Part shown: one piece after another, positions 7,911 through 17,379 of the stretch
Layout: every line of letters starts with the position of its first letter
Position numbering within the stretch: the stretch's first letter is position 1
From: Clostridium sp. C105KSO13
GTDB taxonomy: Bacteria > Bacillota > Clostridia > Lachnospirales > Lachnospiraceae
Reading direction: 5' to 3'
DNA: 64,000 nt
NCBI RefSeq assembly: GCF_001517425.1
Contig: NZ_FBWL01000161.1
Coordinates: 1-64,000 of the forward strand
Notes under the pieces: model-generated
The model's input: the letters and a program-made list of their open reading frames with translations, nothing else
What the model was told of the DNA's origin: nothing
Database searches by the model: none
Made by a program: the position numbers and the translations under genes

Positions 7911-8235
7911 CTACGTCCTCCCCTAAATAAAATACCCTGTAGAACATTTCCAGGGCCTCAAACAATTCTGCCTTTGTCTGTTGAAGTTCCTTTATCTTCA
8001 GGACACTTCCAATCTCATCAAATGTAAAATCATCTTCCTGATGTTCCACGCGCAGCTCCAGATTTCCTGCATCATCATATATTACTAGCAGTACACCGCC
8101 CACGTCCTCTGTAAACAATACACACATAATCTGCAGCTCCTGCCTGATGTTCTCCGGCAGCATCTCAAACGCAGGATTCAAGTAAAACTTCCGCTCATAA
8201 TGACTGGCGGCACAAAGTACAACTTCCTCTTCCAT
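7894..8235 (-). CDS. DUF6145-like conserved protein, 113 aa
   Basis: A small acidic protein ([20 protein letters not shown] at the start; ending in an acidic tail) without a signal peptide or membrane helix. It resembles the Lachnospiraceae family DUF6145, whose function is unknown to me. Its conserved position between birA and coaX, overlapping coaX by 17 bases, hints at a cofactor-related or purely operonic role. Repeat A lies just upstream. Confidence 0.7.
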   Translation of the reverse strand: MEEEVVLCAASHYERKFYLNPAFEMLPENIRQELQIMCVLFTEDVGGVLLVIYDDAGNLELRVEHQEDDFTFDEIGSVLKIKELQQTKAELFEALEMFYRVFYLGEDVDVTDD

Positions 8236-8249
8236 CTATAATCCTTTCT

Positions 8250-8297
8250 AAAAAGGGGTCTGACCCTTTTGCGTTTCGTTTTCTGAATATTCTGAAT
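8250..8297. repeat. Dispersed hairpin repeat, family A (copy 1)
   Basis: AAAAAGGGGTCTGACCCTTTTG palindrome followed by a CGTTTTCTGAATATTCTGAA tail, in the 68-base birA/DUF6145 spacer. Related copies are at 9330, 12943, 42271 and 48826 (inverted). Confidence 0.75.
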
Positions 8298-8303
8298 ACT
8301 TGG

Positions 8304-9287
8304 CTACACGTAACCGCATATCCCTCGGACGGAAACTTCGCCGCTAGAGACTGTTTCCACTGCACCATCACTTTTACGCACCATCAGCTCTCCCTTTTCG
8401 TTGATGCCCAGTGCATATCCACCATACTCCTCCCGGGTGCCTATTATCCGTACCTCTTTTTCCCGAGTTATCAGTAAATTATTATATTTTTCCTGTAACT
8501 GTCCCAAATCTTTGTTTTCCATAAATATCTGATAATTTTTTTCAAATTTCTTCATTATAATGGCTATTATTTCGCTTCGCCTCATAAACCGTCCGGTCTC
8601 CAGGCGAAGTGAGGTTGCCTTTTCAGCTACCTCCGCCGGCAGCTGCTTCATATTTACATTAATGCCTGTTCCTATAACAATGTAATTGATGAAATCCACT
8701 TCTGTGCTCATTTCTGTCAGAATACCGGCCAGCTTTTTTCCCTCGAGGATGATATCATTGGGCCATTTTATCTGAATATCCAGACTTGTGTATTCCCGCA
8801 GACCTTCGGCAGTGCTTAGCCCCATTACCAAGGTGAGCATAGGTGCCTTTACCGGTGGTATATCCTCCGGTCTGAGGAGTATGGACATATATATGTTGCT
8901 GCCGATCGGCGATTTCCATGCCCTGCCGCGTCTGCCGCGTCCTGCACTCTGCTCTTCAGCAACAACTATCGTTCCATGTAAAGCCCCCTCCTCCCCCAGC
9001 TGCTTCGCACGAGTATTGGTAGAGTCTATCTCATCAAAATAATATATCTTTTTGCCCGCCCATTGTGCATCCATTGTACTGCTAAGCTCTTCTCCTGTCA
9101 GGATATCCGGGCTGTCCACTATATGATAACCACGGTTTCGAACAGCTTCGACCTGATATCCCTCTTCTTTCAGCTGATTGACAGCTTTCCATACAGCTGT
9201 CCTGGATACTCCCAGCACCTCACACAACTGCTGACCGGATACAAAGCCGCCACTCTCACGCAGCATTCTTAATATTTGCGCTTTCAA
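8304..9287 (-). CDS. birA: Bifunctional biotin ligase / biotin operon repressor
   Basis: A 327-residue BirA that attaches biotin to carboxylases and, through its N-terminal winged helix (GQQLCEVLGVSRTAVWKAVN), can repress biotin genes. The ligase domain has the biotinyl-AMP loop GRGRRGRAWKSP, plus KWPNDI and KLAGILTE, followed by a C-terminal SH3-like domain. I choose the TTG at 9285-9287: AGAGGTGAAG lies just upstream and the protein then begins at the HTH. The ATG 45 bases further upstream would add 15 atypical residues lying beside repeat A. Confidence 0.93.
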   Translation of the reverse strand: MKAQILRMLRESGGFVSGQQLCEVLGVSRTAVWKAVNQLKEEGYQVEAVRNRGYHIVDSPDILTGEELSSTMDAQWAGKKIYYFDEIDSTNTRAKQLGEEGALHGTIVVAEEQSAGRGRRGRAWKSPIGSNIYMSILLRPEDIPPVKAPMLTLVMGLSTAEGLREYTSLDIQIKWPNDIILEGKKLAGILTEMSTEVDFINYIVIGTGINVNMKQLPAEVAEKATSLRLETGRFMRRSEIIAIIMKKFEKNYQIFMENKDLGQLQEKYNNLLITREKEVRIIGTREEYGGYALGINEKGELMVRKSDGAVETVSSGEVSVRGICGYV

Positions 9288-9329
9288 TTCTTCACCTCTA
9301 GTCCGAAAAAGCGTTCGAAGGAAACTACC

Positions 9330-9374
9330 CAAAGGGGACTGACCCTTTTGGGAGCCGTTTTCTGAATATTCTTA
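9330..9374. repeat. Dispersed hairpin repeat, family A (copy 2)
   Basis: CAAAGGGGACTGACCCTTTTG palindrome with a GTTTTCTGAATATTCTTA tail, in the argF/birA spacer. Its tail overlaps the argF stop codon. Confidence 0.75.
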
Positions 9375-10364
9375 AAATTCACCCAGTGTCGCGGCCATCA
9401 CTGCCTTAATCGTATGCATCCGGTTCTCTGCTTCATCAAATACTTTTGACTGCTCGGACTCGAAAACTTCGTCTGTCACTTCCATGTCCGTGATTCCGAA
9501 TCTTTCTCCCATTTCTTTACCGATTTTTGTTTTTAAATCGTGGAATGCCGGCAGACAGTGCAGGAAAATTGCTTCTTTACCTGCATTGGCCATGATTTCT
9601 TTTGTCACTTTATAGGGAGAAAGCTCTTTGATTCGTTTTTCCCACACTTCATCTGGTTCACCCATAGATACCCAGACATCGGTATAAATAACATCTGCAT
9701 CTTTTGTTCCGGCTTTTACATCTTCTGTCAATGTAATAGTTGCACCGGATTCTTCTGCATATTCTTTGCAGATTTCTACCAGTTCTTTATCCGGAAAATA
9801 TTTCTCCGTTGTGCACGCCACGAAATGCATTCCCATTTTTGCACATGCTATCATCAGGGAATTACCCATATTAAATCTGGCATCCCCCATATACACCAGC
9901 TTGATGTCCTTTACTCTTCCAAACTTTTCCCGGATTGTAAGCATATCTGCCATAACCTGTGTGGGGTGGTACTCATTCGTAAGTCCGTTCCACACGGGAA
10001 CCCCGGCATTCTTAGCCAGGTCTTCTACTATCCCCTGACCGAAACCGCGGTATTCAATACCGTCATACATTCTGCCCAATACCCTGGCAGTGTCCTCAAT
10101 GCTTTCCTTCTTTCCAATCTGTGAACCGCTCGGATCCAGATATGTGGTCCCCATCCCCAAATCATGCGCCGCCACTTCAAATGCGCAGCGTGTTCTGGTG
10201 CTAGTCTTCTCAAAGATAAGGGCAACATTTTTGCCTTTATAATGATCTACAGGTATCCCCGTTTTTTTCTTTTCTTTCAGCTCGGCAGCTAAATCAAGAA
10301 GGTAAGTGATTTCCTCCGGAGTGTAGTCTTTCAGTGTCAAAAAATTTCTTCCTTTTAAGTTCAT
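9372..10364 (-). CDS. argF: Ornithine carbamoyltransferase
   Basis: A 330-residue transcarbamylase joining ornithine and carbamoyl phosphate (or the reverse in arginine catabolism). The carbamoyl-phosphate loop is [21 protein letters not shown] and the catalytic [10 protein letters not shown] motif are present. I start it at ATG 10362-10364, which follows AGGAAGGGG, rather than at an ATG 72 bases upstream inside the methyltransferase gene. It lies one base after that gene. No other arginine gene is in the window, so anabolic versus catabolic use cannot be decided. Confidence 0.95.
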   Translation of the reverse strand: MNLKGRNFLTLKDYTPEEITYLLDLAAELKEKKKTGIPVDHYKGKNVALIFEKTSTRTRCAFEVAAHDLGMGTTYLDPSGSQIGKKESIEDTARVLGRMYDGIEYRGFGQGIVEDLAKNAGVPVWNGLTNEYHPTQVMADMLTIREKFGRVKDIKLVYMGDARFNMGNSLMIACAKMGMHFVACTTEKYFPDKELVEICKEYAEESGATITLTEDVKAGTKDADVIYTDVWVSMGEPDEVWEKRIKELSPYKVTKEIMANAGKEAIFLHCLPAFHDLKTKIGKEMGERFGITDMEVTDEVFESEQSKVFDEAENRMHTIKAVMAATLGEF

Positions 10365-10365
10365 G

Positions 10366-11184
10366 TTATTTCCCCTTCCTGCATTCATTATCATGTAATT
10401 TACTGCTTCTTTGTCTTCTCTGCCTGCTCGCTTCAAACATCAAAATTCCTGCCGCCATAGCTGCATTCAGCGACTCTGCCTGTCCTGCCATAGGGATACA
10501 TACCCAGGCATCGGCACACCTGGCAATTTCAGGGTTCAGACCATTACCCTCATTTCCTATTAAAAATGCCGTCCCACGACGGTAGTCTTCCTCATCATAA
10601 AAACGTTTGCCTTCCAGATGGGCAGCATAAATCCGAACGCCTTTCTCTTGCAGTATGCGGATTCCCTTCTGAAGGTCATCCATATACAAAAATGGCATCC
10701 TATAGATTGCCCCCATAGTGGAACGAATCGTCTTAGGATTATATATGTCCACACAGTCCCTGCCCATCAATATTCCGCTTACCCCGGCGGCCTCCGCAGT
10801 TCGGAAAATGGTTCCCAGATTTCCCGGATCCTGCAGATTATCCAGAATCAGTATGTGCGGATTTTGCTTTCCCAGCATGTCCTCCAGTCTATAATTCAAC
10901 TGCCGTATAACCGCTAATATACCCTGAGGGCTTTTCGTGTCAGAAACGTAGGCAAATACCGGATCTGCCAGTATTTCCGGCTGTTTTTGCATTTTCTGCA
11001 ATTCTTCTTTGTGCCTGTTATAATAAGTCTCCGACACATACAGCTTAAGCAAAACATCCCGGGGCGTCTCACCGACCATACGGCTGCCTTCTGCTATAAA
11101 GACCCTCTCCTGATTCCTTGCCTTGCTCTTTTTTCGAAACTGCAGCAGTTCCTTGATCTTCTGATTGCTTGTGCTTGTAATCAT
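10366..11184 (-). CDS. TrmH/SpoU-family RNA 2'-O-methyltransferase
   Basis: A 272-residue SPOUT enzyme. An N-terminal substrate-binding domain ([11 protein letters not shown]) precedes the knotted methyltransferase domain. That domain shows the family motifs [33 protein letters not shown] and [18 protein letters not shown]. The RNA target (23S rRNA or tRNA) is not decided by these motifs. It is embedded in the two-component/argF operon with 3-base and 1-base gaps. Confidence 0.9.
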   Translation of the reverse strand: MITSTSNQKIKELLQFRKKSKARNQERVFIAEGSRMVGETPRDVLLKLYVSETYYNRHKEELQKMQKQPEILADPVFAYVSDTKSPQGILAVIRQLNYRLEDMLGKQNPHILILDNLQDPGNLGTIFRTAEAAGVSGILMGRDCVDIYNPKTIRSTMGAIYRMPFLYMDDLQKGIRILQEKGVRIYAAHLEGKRFYDEEDYRRGTAFLIGNEGNGLNPEIARCADAWVCIPMAGQAESLNAAMAAGILMFEASRQRRQRSSKLHDNECRKGK

Positions 11185-11187
11185 ATC

Positions 11188-11880
11188 TTACACCTTAAAT
11201 CTGTATCCGACTCCCCAGATTGTCTCAATATACTGTGGATGAGAAGTATCATATTCTACCTTCTCCCGGATTTTCTTAATGTGAACAGTCACCGTTGCAA
11301 TATCCCCGATAGATTCCATATCCCAAATTTCCCGGAACAGTTCTTCCTTTGTATATACATGATTTGGGTGTCCCGCAAGGAATGTCAGCAGATCAAATTC
11401 CTTTGTGGTAAATGATCTTTCCTCTTCATTTACCCACACACGTCTTGCTGTCTTATCTATTTTCAGCCCTCTGATCTCTATAATTTCATTTTCTTCCATA
11501 TTACTACCAATCAGGCGCTCATACCTCGCCAAATGTGCCTTGACTCGGGCTACAAGCTCACTGGGGCTGAAGGGCTTCGTCATATAGTCATCTGCGCCCA
11601 ATCCCAGTCCTCTGATTTTATCAATATCATCCTTTTTGGCAGATACCATAATAATCGGTGTATTCTTCTGCCCACGCACCTGACGGCATATTTCAAATCC
11701 ATCTACTCCCGGAAGCATCAGATCCAGAATAATTAAATCATAATCCTCCTCCATAGCCTTTTTTAGACCAAGTTCTCCGTCATTTGCCACTGAGACAACA
11801 AAATCGCTCAGCTCCAGATAATCCTTCTCAAGATCAGCGATGCTCTCCTCATCCTCGACAATCAAGATTTTCTTACTCAT
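11188..11880 (-). CDS. OmpR/PhoB-family response regulator
   Basis: A 230-residue DNA-binding regulator. The receiver domain (1-120) has the acidic pocket at E9/D10, the phospho-acceptor D53 (LIILDLMLPG) and the conserved TKPF lysine. The C-terminal winged helix (~130-228) ends with IETIWGVGYRFKV. It overlaps the upstream kinase gene by 8 bases, so the two form a coupled pair. Targets are unknown. Confidence 0.94.
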   Translation of the reverse strand: MSKKILIVEDEESIADLEKDYLELSDFVVSVANDGELGLKKAMEEDYDLIILDLMLPGVDGFEICRQVRGQKNTPIIMVSAKKDDIDKIRGLGLGADDYMTKPFSPSELVARVKAHLARYERLIGSNMEENEIIEIRGLKIDKTARRVWVNEEERSFTTKEFDLLTFLAGHPNHVYTKEELFREIWDMESIGDIATVTVHIKKIREKVEYDTSHPQYIETIWGVGYRFKV

Positions 11881-12928
11881 CTAATGGTACCTCCTGATAT
11901 TTTCTGACTACTAAATACATTGTTGTTCCAACCCCTTCTTCACTTGCGGCCCAAATCTTGCCGCCATGCTCTTCCACAATTTTCTTGACAATAGAAAGTC
12001 CAATCCCGCTTCCCCCTTTCGAGGAATTTCGGGAGGCATCTGTCCGGTAAAATCTATCAAAAATATTTGGCAGATCCTTTGCGGAGATACCTTTTCCATT
12101 ATCTCCGAGTTCTACCTGAATAAAATCACCTACATCTTTTAATTTCATTGTAACCTTGCCCTTAGGTTTGTCCATATATTTCAAGGAATTTGTGACAATA
12201 TTATTAATAACACGCCTGAGCTGTTCCGGATCTACAATGACTTTTGAATCCGTTTCCACATAATTGCGGTATGTGAATTCTACCCCCTTTGCTTCCAGCT
12301 CCAAAGATAAATCTTCCGCACAATCTGCAAAATACTGCTTTGCGGATATGGTCGTAAAATTGTAGGGAATACGGTTTGTATCAATTTTAGAATACAGCGT
12401 CAGTTCATTAATAAGCAGGTCCATCTCATTAGCCTTATTGTATATTGTTTTGATATATCTGTCCATCTTTTCCGGTGTATCCGCAACACCGTCCATGATT
12501 CCTTCTACATAGCCCTTAATGGCAGTAATCGGCGTCTTAAGATCATGAGAGATGTTGCTTATTAGTTCCTTGTTTTCTTTATCATATGCAACTTTCTCCT
12601 CTGCATTTGCCTTTAACCGCAGACGCATTTCCTCAAAATCCTGACAGAGCTGTCCAATCTCGTCATCCGTCTCACCTTTTATCTCAAAATCAAGGTTTCC
12701 TTCCTTAATATTCCTTGCAGCTCTCTGCAGCTTAGCCAGAGGCACAGACACCGTTCTGTAAATCCAGTAAATCAAAATTGCTGCTGTCATGAAAACAACC
12801 AGCAGATAAAGCTGCTGAAACTCTCCGCCCCTAATCCCGCTAAGTGCGTACACTGCTGCTGTAGTAAAAATAGTCGGCAATACCATCACCGTCATAAAAG
12901 CAATCACCAGCTTTGTCTTAAGTTTCAT
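11873..12928 (-). CDS. Membrane sensor histidine kinase
   Basis: A 351-residue kinase with two close membrane segments (~8-30 and ~41-60) and only about ten extracytoplasmic residues between them, so it probably senses the membrane or an interior signal. HAMP domain ~60-112. HisKA has NISHDLKTP with the phospho-acceptor at H128. HATPase has GDNGKGIS and GGSGIGLSIVKK. Start is ATG 12926-12928 after AAAGGAG. A longer frame to 13006 would translate repeat A and is rejected. Confidence 0.92.
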   Translation of the reverse strand: MKLKTKLVIAFMTVMVLPTIFTTAAVYALSGIRGGEFQQLYLLVVFMTAAILIYWIYRTVSVPLAKLQRAARNIKEGNLDFEIKGETDDEIGQLCQDFEEMRLRLKANAEEKVAYDKENKELISNISHDLKTPITAIKGYVEGIMDGVADTPEKMDRYIKTIYNKANEMDLLINELTLYSKIDTNRIPYNFTTISAKQYFADCAEDLSLELEAKGVEFTYRNYVETDSKVIVDPEQLRRVINNIVTNSLKYMDKPKGKVTMKLKDVGDFIQVELGDNGKGISAKDLPNIFDRFYRTDASRNSSKGGSGIGLSIVKKIVEEHGGKIWAASEEGVGTTMYLVVRKYQEVPLDE

Positions 12929-12942
12929 AGCATACTCCTTTC

Positions 12943-12992
12943 GAAAAGGGGGACAGTCCCTTTTGCAGCCCGTTTTCTGAATATTCTGAAAA
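12943..12992. repeat. Dispersed hairpin repeat, family A (copy 3)
   Basis: GAAAAGGGGGACAGTCCCTTTT palindrome and CGTTTTCTGAATATTCTGAA tail, directly upstream of the histidine kinase ribosome binding site. Confidence 0.75.
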
Positions 12993-13057
12993 CAGGCAGA
13001 CACCAACGGTGCCTGCCCTACATTTGCATTAACGCACCTGCCTACTTATATCATATA

Positions 13058-13133
13058 AGGGTCAATAGGTATTTTGTCCCTTGATACGTAGGGATTGTTA
13101 CGCACTACGTGCTCCCACAATCCTCGCTTCATT
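13058..13133. repeat. Repeat family C, copy 1
   Basis: A palindromic core at 13092-13123 (GGATTG...GCAC-TAC-GTGC...CAATCC), preceded by GATACGTA. A close relative occurs at 49527-49566, also preceded by GATACCTA. It lies just beyond the metK stop. Confidence 0.6.
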
Positions 13134-13137
13134 TATA

Positions 13138-14325
13138 TTACAGGTATTTTTTTAATGCGTCAACTTTATCTAACTTTTCCCATGGTAAATTTAAATCATT
13201 ACGTCCGAAATGGCCGTACGCTGCCGTCTGCTTATAAATAGGACGCCGCAGATCCAGCATCTTTATAATGCCTGCCGGGCGCAGATCGAAGTTTTCACGG
13301 ATGACCTCCACCAGCTTATCTTCGGAAATCTTTCCTGTCCCAAAGGTATCAACCATAACGGAGGTGGGCTGCGCTACCCCGATAGCATAGGAAAGCTGAA
13401 TCTCGCACTTTTTGGCCAGACCTGCTGCCACAATATTTTTTGCCGCGTAGCGGGCAGCGTATGCCGCTGAACGGTCTACTTTCGTGCAGTCTTTTCCAGA
13501 AAATGCACCGCCGCCGTGGCGTGCCATCCCGCCGTATGTGTCTACAATGATCTTACGTCCTGTAAGTCCACTGTCTCCATGGGGGCCTCCAATCACAAAA
13601 CGTCCGGTGGGATTGACGAAGAACTTTGTATTATTATCTATCATCTCCGCCGGTATAATTTCGTCAAACACATATTTCCTGATATCTTTGTGAATCTGTT
13701 CCTGTGATGTATTTGGGTCATGCTGGGTGGAAAGTACAACTGCATCCAGCTTCTTGGGCTCTCCATTCTCATCATACTCTACCGTTACCTGCGTCTTTCC
13801 GTCTGGACGAAGATAAGGAAGTGTGCCATCCTTTCTCACCTTTGTGAGCTGTCTTGCCAGTTTGTGGGCCAGTGATGCAGGATAGGGCATGTATTCCTCC
13901 GTCTCATCAGTGGCATATCCGAACATCATCCCCTGATCGCCTGCTCCTATCGCTTCGATCTCATCGTCCTGCATCTTATCTTCCTTGGCTTCCAGCGCTT
14001 TATCCACCCCAAGAGCAATATCCGGAGACTGCTCATCAATTGCTGTAATTACACCACATGTATCTGCATCAAAGCCGTATTTACCTCTGGTATAGCCAAT
14101 CTCGCGCACTGTGTCGCGGACAATTTTCTGAATATCCACATATGCGTTGGTTGTAATCTCGCCCATGACCATCACAAGACCAGTTGTTGTGCATGTCTCA
14201 CAAGCCACACGGCTCATTGGGTCTTCTGCCATCAGTGCATCCAGAATCGCATCTGATATCTGGTCGCACATCTTATCCGGATGTCCTTCTGTTACTGATT
14301 CTGATGTGAATAGTTGTCTTTCCAT
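13138..14325 (-). CDS. metK: S-adenosylmethionine synthetase
   Basis: A 395-residue enzyme making SAM from methionine and ATP. Motifs: [20 protein letters not shown] at the N-terminus, [12 protein letters not shown], and [19 protein letters not shown]. Length is standard. Expression is almost certainly controlled by the SAM-I riboswitch in its leader, with an intrinsic terminator between aptamer and start codon. Confidence 0.98.
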   Translation of the reverse strand: MERQLFTSESVTEGHPDKMCDQISDAILDALMAEDPMSRVACETCTTTGLVMVMGEITTNAYVDIQKIVRDTVREIGYTRGKYGFDADTCGVITAIDEQSPDIALGVDKALEAKEDKMQDDEIEAIGAGDQGMMFGYATDETEEYMPYPASLAHKLARQLTKVRKDGTLPYLRPDGKTQVTVEYDENGEPKKLDAVVLSTQHDPNTSQEQIHKDIRKYVFDEIIPAEMIDNNTKFFVNPTGRFVIGGPHGDSGLTGRKIIVDTYGGMARHGGGAFSGKDCTKVDRSAAYAARYAAKNIVAAGLAKKCEIQLSYAIGVAQPTSVMVDTFGTGKISEDKLVEVIRENFDLRPAGIIKMLDLRRPIYKQTAAYGHFGRNDLNLPWEKLDKVDALKKYL

Positions 14326-14416
14326 ACTGTCTCTCCTTTAAATGTAAGGATTGCATTTTCAGCAATCCAAATCAGCTCTTTCTCCCCGGAACTGTTTTCC
14401 CCCATTTCTTCAGAAA

Positions 14417-14447
14417 GAAGAAAACAGCCCCTTAAAGTGGACTGTTT
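14417..14447 (-). terminator. Riboswitch expression-platform terminator
   Basis: Minus strand AACAGTCC pairs with GGGGCTGTT, followed by TTTTCTTC. It sits between the SAM-I aptamer and metK. SAM binding would favour this terminator. Confidence 0.8.
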
Positions 14448-14465
14448 ATATACTATAAATCAATC

Positions 14466-14563
14466 CTCTTATTGTTCGATTACTCGCTCAGGTTGGCACC
14501 TTCCTGTGCAGGGGTTGCCGCGGTTTCACAGGTCCTTTGTACCTCCACCGCTCTGAATAAGAG
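14466..14563 (-). promoter_or_regulatory. SAM-I (S-box) riboswitch
   Basis: The minus strand shows the S-box aptamer: P1 strands CTCTTAT/ATAAGAG, the conserved segment AGAGCGGTGGAGG, then GAAACCGCGGCAACC and GGTGCCAACCTGAGCGAGTA. It precedes metK and a terminator. Such elements switch SAM-synthesis genes off when SAM is abundant. Confidence 0.95.
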
Positions 14564-14600
14564 AAAGCTTGCTTATTAAATTGTTATCGATTCACATATT

Positions 14601-14629
14601 ACTTTACACCGTATTGCACCAATAGTCAA
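14601..14629 (-). promoter_or_regulatory. Promoter of the metK riboswitch transcript
   Basis: TTGACT (14624-14629), 17-bp spacer, TAAAGT (14601-14606), about 40 bases before the aptamer. The -35 box abuts a hairpin (AGAGCCG/CGGCTCT, 14629-14666) located after murA. Confidence 0.65.
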
Positions 14630-14666
14630 GAGCCGATAAATGTGGATACCCACAATTACCGGCTCT
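14629..14666. other. Hairpin between murA and metK
   Basis: A long imperfect inverted repeat, AGAGCCG...GTGG-ATAC-CCAC...CGGCTCT, downstream of murA on the minus strand. There is no clear T run, so termination of murA here is possible but weakly supported. Confidence 0.45.
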
Positions 14667-14708
14667 AAAACTTACAGGGGGGCACTGCTTCTCTTTCCCA
14701 AATCTGCT

Positions 14709-16001
14709 TTACCCGACCTTCAGCTTAAATTTCTGTATTTCTTTCTCACTGGACACCTTCTCAATCATTCCTCCTAAGGTGCGCAGTTTTTCTTCAAATC
14801 TTTCATATCCTCTCTGGATATAGACAATATCGTCAATGATAGTAATTCCGTCTGTCGCTAGTCCTGCAAGGCAAAGTGCTGCACCTGCACGTAAATCAGG
14901 GGCACTCACTCTCGCACCCGACAACTTTTCCACTCCCTCTATAGTCGCAGAATTTCCTTCAACTTTAATCACTGCGCCCATTCTGGCCAGTTCGTCTAAA
15001 TATTTAAATCGATTCTCAAAAATGCTTTCTGTAATCGTACTTGTTCCCTCAGCCAATGCAAGAGTTACTCCGATCTGTGGCTGCATGTCAGTGGGGTATC
15101 CCGGGTATGGAAGCGTCTTCACCTGTGTGGAATGCAGTCTTCCCTTTGCCACTACACGCACTGCGTCATCAAATTCTTCCACCTCGCAGCCAATATCAAC
15201 CAGCTTGGATATTGTTGCTTCCAAATGCTTCGGTATAACATTAAGTACCGTCACATCTCCTCTCGTAGCTGCAGCCCCGAACATAAAAGTTCCCGCCTCA
15301 ATCTGATCAGGGATAATAGAATACTCTGTCTTATGCAGTGACTTCACTCCACGGATTTTTATTACATCTGTTCCTGCACCTTTAATATTGGCACCCATGC
15401 TGTTCAAAAAGTTCGCTACATCAACCACATGCGGCTCCTTTGCCACATTCTCCATAATAGTGAGTCCGTCTGCCATGGCGGCGGCCATCATCACATTGAT
15501 GGTAGCTCCCACGGTCACTACATCAAAATAGAGATGCGTTCCTCTAAGGGCTTCTGCTTCTGCTACAATCTTTCCATGCTCAATGTCCACATCTGCTCCG
15601 AGAGAACGGAACCCCTTTAAGTGCTGATCAATCGGCCGGCTGCCGATATTGCACCCGCCCGGTAGAGCCACCTCTGCTTTTCTATACTTGCCAAGGAGAG
15701 CTCCAAGTAAATAATAGGATGCTCTGATCTTTTTTATATAGTCATATTCAATACTGAAATCACCTACTGTGCTTCCGTTAATCTTTACCGTATGTCTGCC
15801 AATTCTCTGCACAACAGCTCCAATTCCGGCAATAGCTTCCAACATCACGTTGATATCATTTACATCCGGAAGATTATCAACCAGGACAGTTTCATCCGTC
15901 ATAATGGCTGCCGCTAGAATAGCTAATGCCGCATTCTTTGCCCCGCCTATCTCAACTTCCCCTACAAGCGGACTGCCGCCCTTAATAATATATTGCTCCA
16001 T
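14709..16001 (-). CDS. murA: UDP-N-acetylglucosamine 1-carboxyvinyltransferase
   Basis: The first committed step of peptidoglycan synthesis, transferring enolpyruvate from PEP to UDP-GlcNAc. The EPSP-synthase fold begins GGSPLVGEVEIGGAKNAAL, with the substrate lysine in GGAKNA. The usual fosfomycin-target loop appears as LPGGCNIGSRPIDQH, whose Cys is the PEP-reactive residue. Start at ATG 15999-16001 follows GAGGTG; the upstream ATG would add MRCE only. 430 residues, normal for the family. Confidence 0.96.
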   Translation of the reverse strand: MEQYIIKGGSPLVGEVEIGGAKNAALAILAAAIMTDETVLVDNLPDVNDINVMLEAIAGIGAVVQRIGRHTVKINGSTVGDFSIEYDYIKKIRASYYLLGALLGKYRKAEVALPGGCNIGSRPIDQHLKGFRSLGADVDIEHGKIVAEAEALRGTHLYFDVVTVGATINVMMAAAMADGLTIMENVAKEPHVVDVANFLNSMGANIKGAGTDVIKIRGVKSLHKTEYSIIPDQIEAGTFMFGAAATRGDVTVLNVIPKHLEATISKLVDIGCEVEEFDDAVRVVAKGRLHSTQVKTLPYPGYPTDMQPQIGVTLALAEGTSTITESIFENRFKYLDELARMGAVIKVEGNSATIEGVEKLSGARVSAPDLRAGAALCLAGLATDGITIIDDIVYIQRGYERFEEKLRTLGGMIEKVSSEKEIQKFKLKVG

Positions 16002-16095
16002 TTCGCACCTCAATTATCATTCTGATATATGCTTATGTTTCTTGAAATTTAATTTTATCGTATTGTTTCAAGTCCGGTTTTTAATATACTAGGGT

Positions 16096-16123
16096 ATTAT
16101 ATCACAAAACTGGCATTTGTAAA
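16096..16123 (-). promoter_or_regulatory. Promoter of murA
   Basis: TTTACA (16118-16123), 16-bp spacer, TATAAT (16096-16101), about 95 bases before the murA start and just after aroK. Confidence 0.65.
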
Positions 16124-16132
16124 ATCATTTTT

Positions 16133-16672
16133 TTATATCACCCGGCCATCCGCCTGTTTACTGGCATTTTCTATATTTCTCACCGCCGATAAAACATTTT
16201 CGATTGTCTCTTCAATCTGACATCCATCTTCACACACGGTTATATCTGCATACTTTTCAAAAAGCTTTATTCTTTCATTATATAAGTCCTTGAACGACTG
16301 TCCCTCTCTGAGAAGTACCCCTCGTTTTTTTGGATTTCGTATTCTTTTTTTTATTACTTGATAAGAAGCCTTTAGATATACAATCGTTCCAATTTCCTTA
16401 AAATGGTTCATTGCCTCGTCGCAGTAGACAACACTTCCGCCAGGGGAAATTACTGCATTTTCCACGTCTGCATCCCGGTTAACCTGATTTTCAATTTCCA
16501 GAAACCCTTCTTCTCCCTCATCTGCGATGATCTCACACAGAAGCCGTTTTTCCTGTTCTTGAATCAGCAAATCTGTATCAATAAAGCGCAAACCTAACTG
16601 CTTTGCGACAACAACACCCACCGTACTTTTGCCGACCCCCGGCATGCCTATAAAAACAAGATTATTCTTCAT
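16133..16672 (-). CDS. aroK: Shikimate kinase
   Basis: A 179-residue P-loop kinase of aromatic amino acid synthesis. Walker A is GMPGVGKSTVG (residues ~9-19). The shikimate-binding region has DTDLLIQ and SPGGSVVY, and the LID contains NPKKRGVLLREG. No other aromatic pathway genes are nearby, so it is an isolated copy between a hypothetical gene and murA. Confidence 0.92.
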   Translation of the reverse strand: MKNNLVFIGMPGVGKSTVGVVVAKQLGLRFIDTDLLIQEQEKRLLCEIIADEGEEGFLEIENQVNRDADVENAVISPGGSVVYCDEAMNHFKEIGTIVYLKASYQVIKKRIRNPKKRGVLLREGQSFKDLYNERIKLFEKYADITVCEDGCQIEETIENVLSAVRNIENASKQADGRVI

Positions 16673-16755
16673 ATGTATATCTGCCCTTCTATATATATCT
16701 TTCTAGGCTCGAAACGGCCTCTCAAAGTAAATGTATTATATCATATTTTTTCTGT

Positions 16756-17304
16756 TTAGTAAAATCTGCGCCCACAGCGGCGGTTATCGCATCTGCGTCT
16801 ATATAATTCCTGATAAAGAAGTACTTCAATCAAGTCCCTCATCCAATTGGGGTTCCCCTGTGGCGGACGGTTTCCGTGCGGCGGGCGGTTCCCATGTGGC
16901 GGGCGGTTCCCATGTGGAGGGCGGTTCCCATGTGGCGGGCGGTTCCCCTGTGGTGGACGCCCCGGTGCATATGCTTCTTGTATCGACGTTTCTGTTTCCT
17001 GTGCGGCTGCACTGTCATTAAGCTCTTCCGGCATCAATAGACCCCAAAATTCTTTATCATTCTGAACCTTATCATATACCCGGCTGCCCATCATACGAAG
17101 CTGCAGTTTATCCGGATATTCATCGTACATCATACTGCAGTCACACTCCATCCTGTCACATTCATCCTCCACATATGGCAGGAGTTTTTTCGCTACGTCG
17201 GGATAAAGGCTCTTCATATACTCAAAGTCTCGGCGATCAATTTTTTCGTCATCATAGGCAAGGGGCATCGGGTACACCATGTAAAACGGTAGTTTTGGAT
17301 TCAT
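16756..17304 (-). CDS. Hypothetical protein with HGNRPP repeats, 182 aa
   Basis: The N-terminal part (1-~110) is conserved-looking and Tyr/Asp-rich: FEYMKSLYPDVAKKLLPYVE, followed by CDRMECDCSMMYDEYPD. The middle carries about six tandem (H/Q)GNRPP units, and a basic Cys-containing tail ends RRCGRRFY. Similar proteins with the YPDVAKK...MMYDEYP pattern occur in Lachnospiraceae, function unknown to me. The Cys-rich, repeat-containing make-up could suit a structural or spore-coat role, but that is inference. It lies after the V-ATPase operon on the same strand. Confidence 0.65.
   Translation of the reverse strand: MNPKLPFYMVYPMPLAYDDEKIDRRDFEYMKSLYPDVAKKLLPYVEDECDRMECDCSMMYDEYPDKLQLRMMGSRVYDKVQNDKEFWGLLMPEELNDSAAAQETETSIQEAYAPGRPPQGNRPPHGNRPPHGNRPPHGNRPPHGNRPPQGNPNWMRDLIEVLLYQELYRRRCDNRRCGRRFY
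16846..16962. repeat. 18-bp tandem repeat in the HGNRPP gene
   Basis: About six tandem 18-bp units (such as CCCATGTGGCGGGCGGTT on the plus strand) encode the HGNRPP repeats. Units differ at a few positions. Copy number is likely to vary between strains. Confidence 0.8.
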
Positions 17305-17379
17305 AACTCACACTTCCATTTCAAGACATTATATGATTACTATATGCGGCTGAAGCTGAAGCGTTAACCTGCTGATAGT

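Noticed and set aside
12928-13006. Longer N-terminus of the histidine kinase
   Set aside because: The extension is translated from repeat A and lacks a ribosome binding site. The ATG at 12928 has AAAGGAG.
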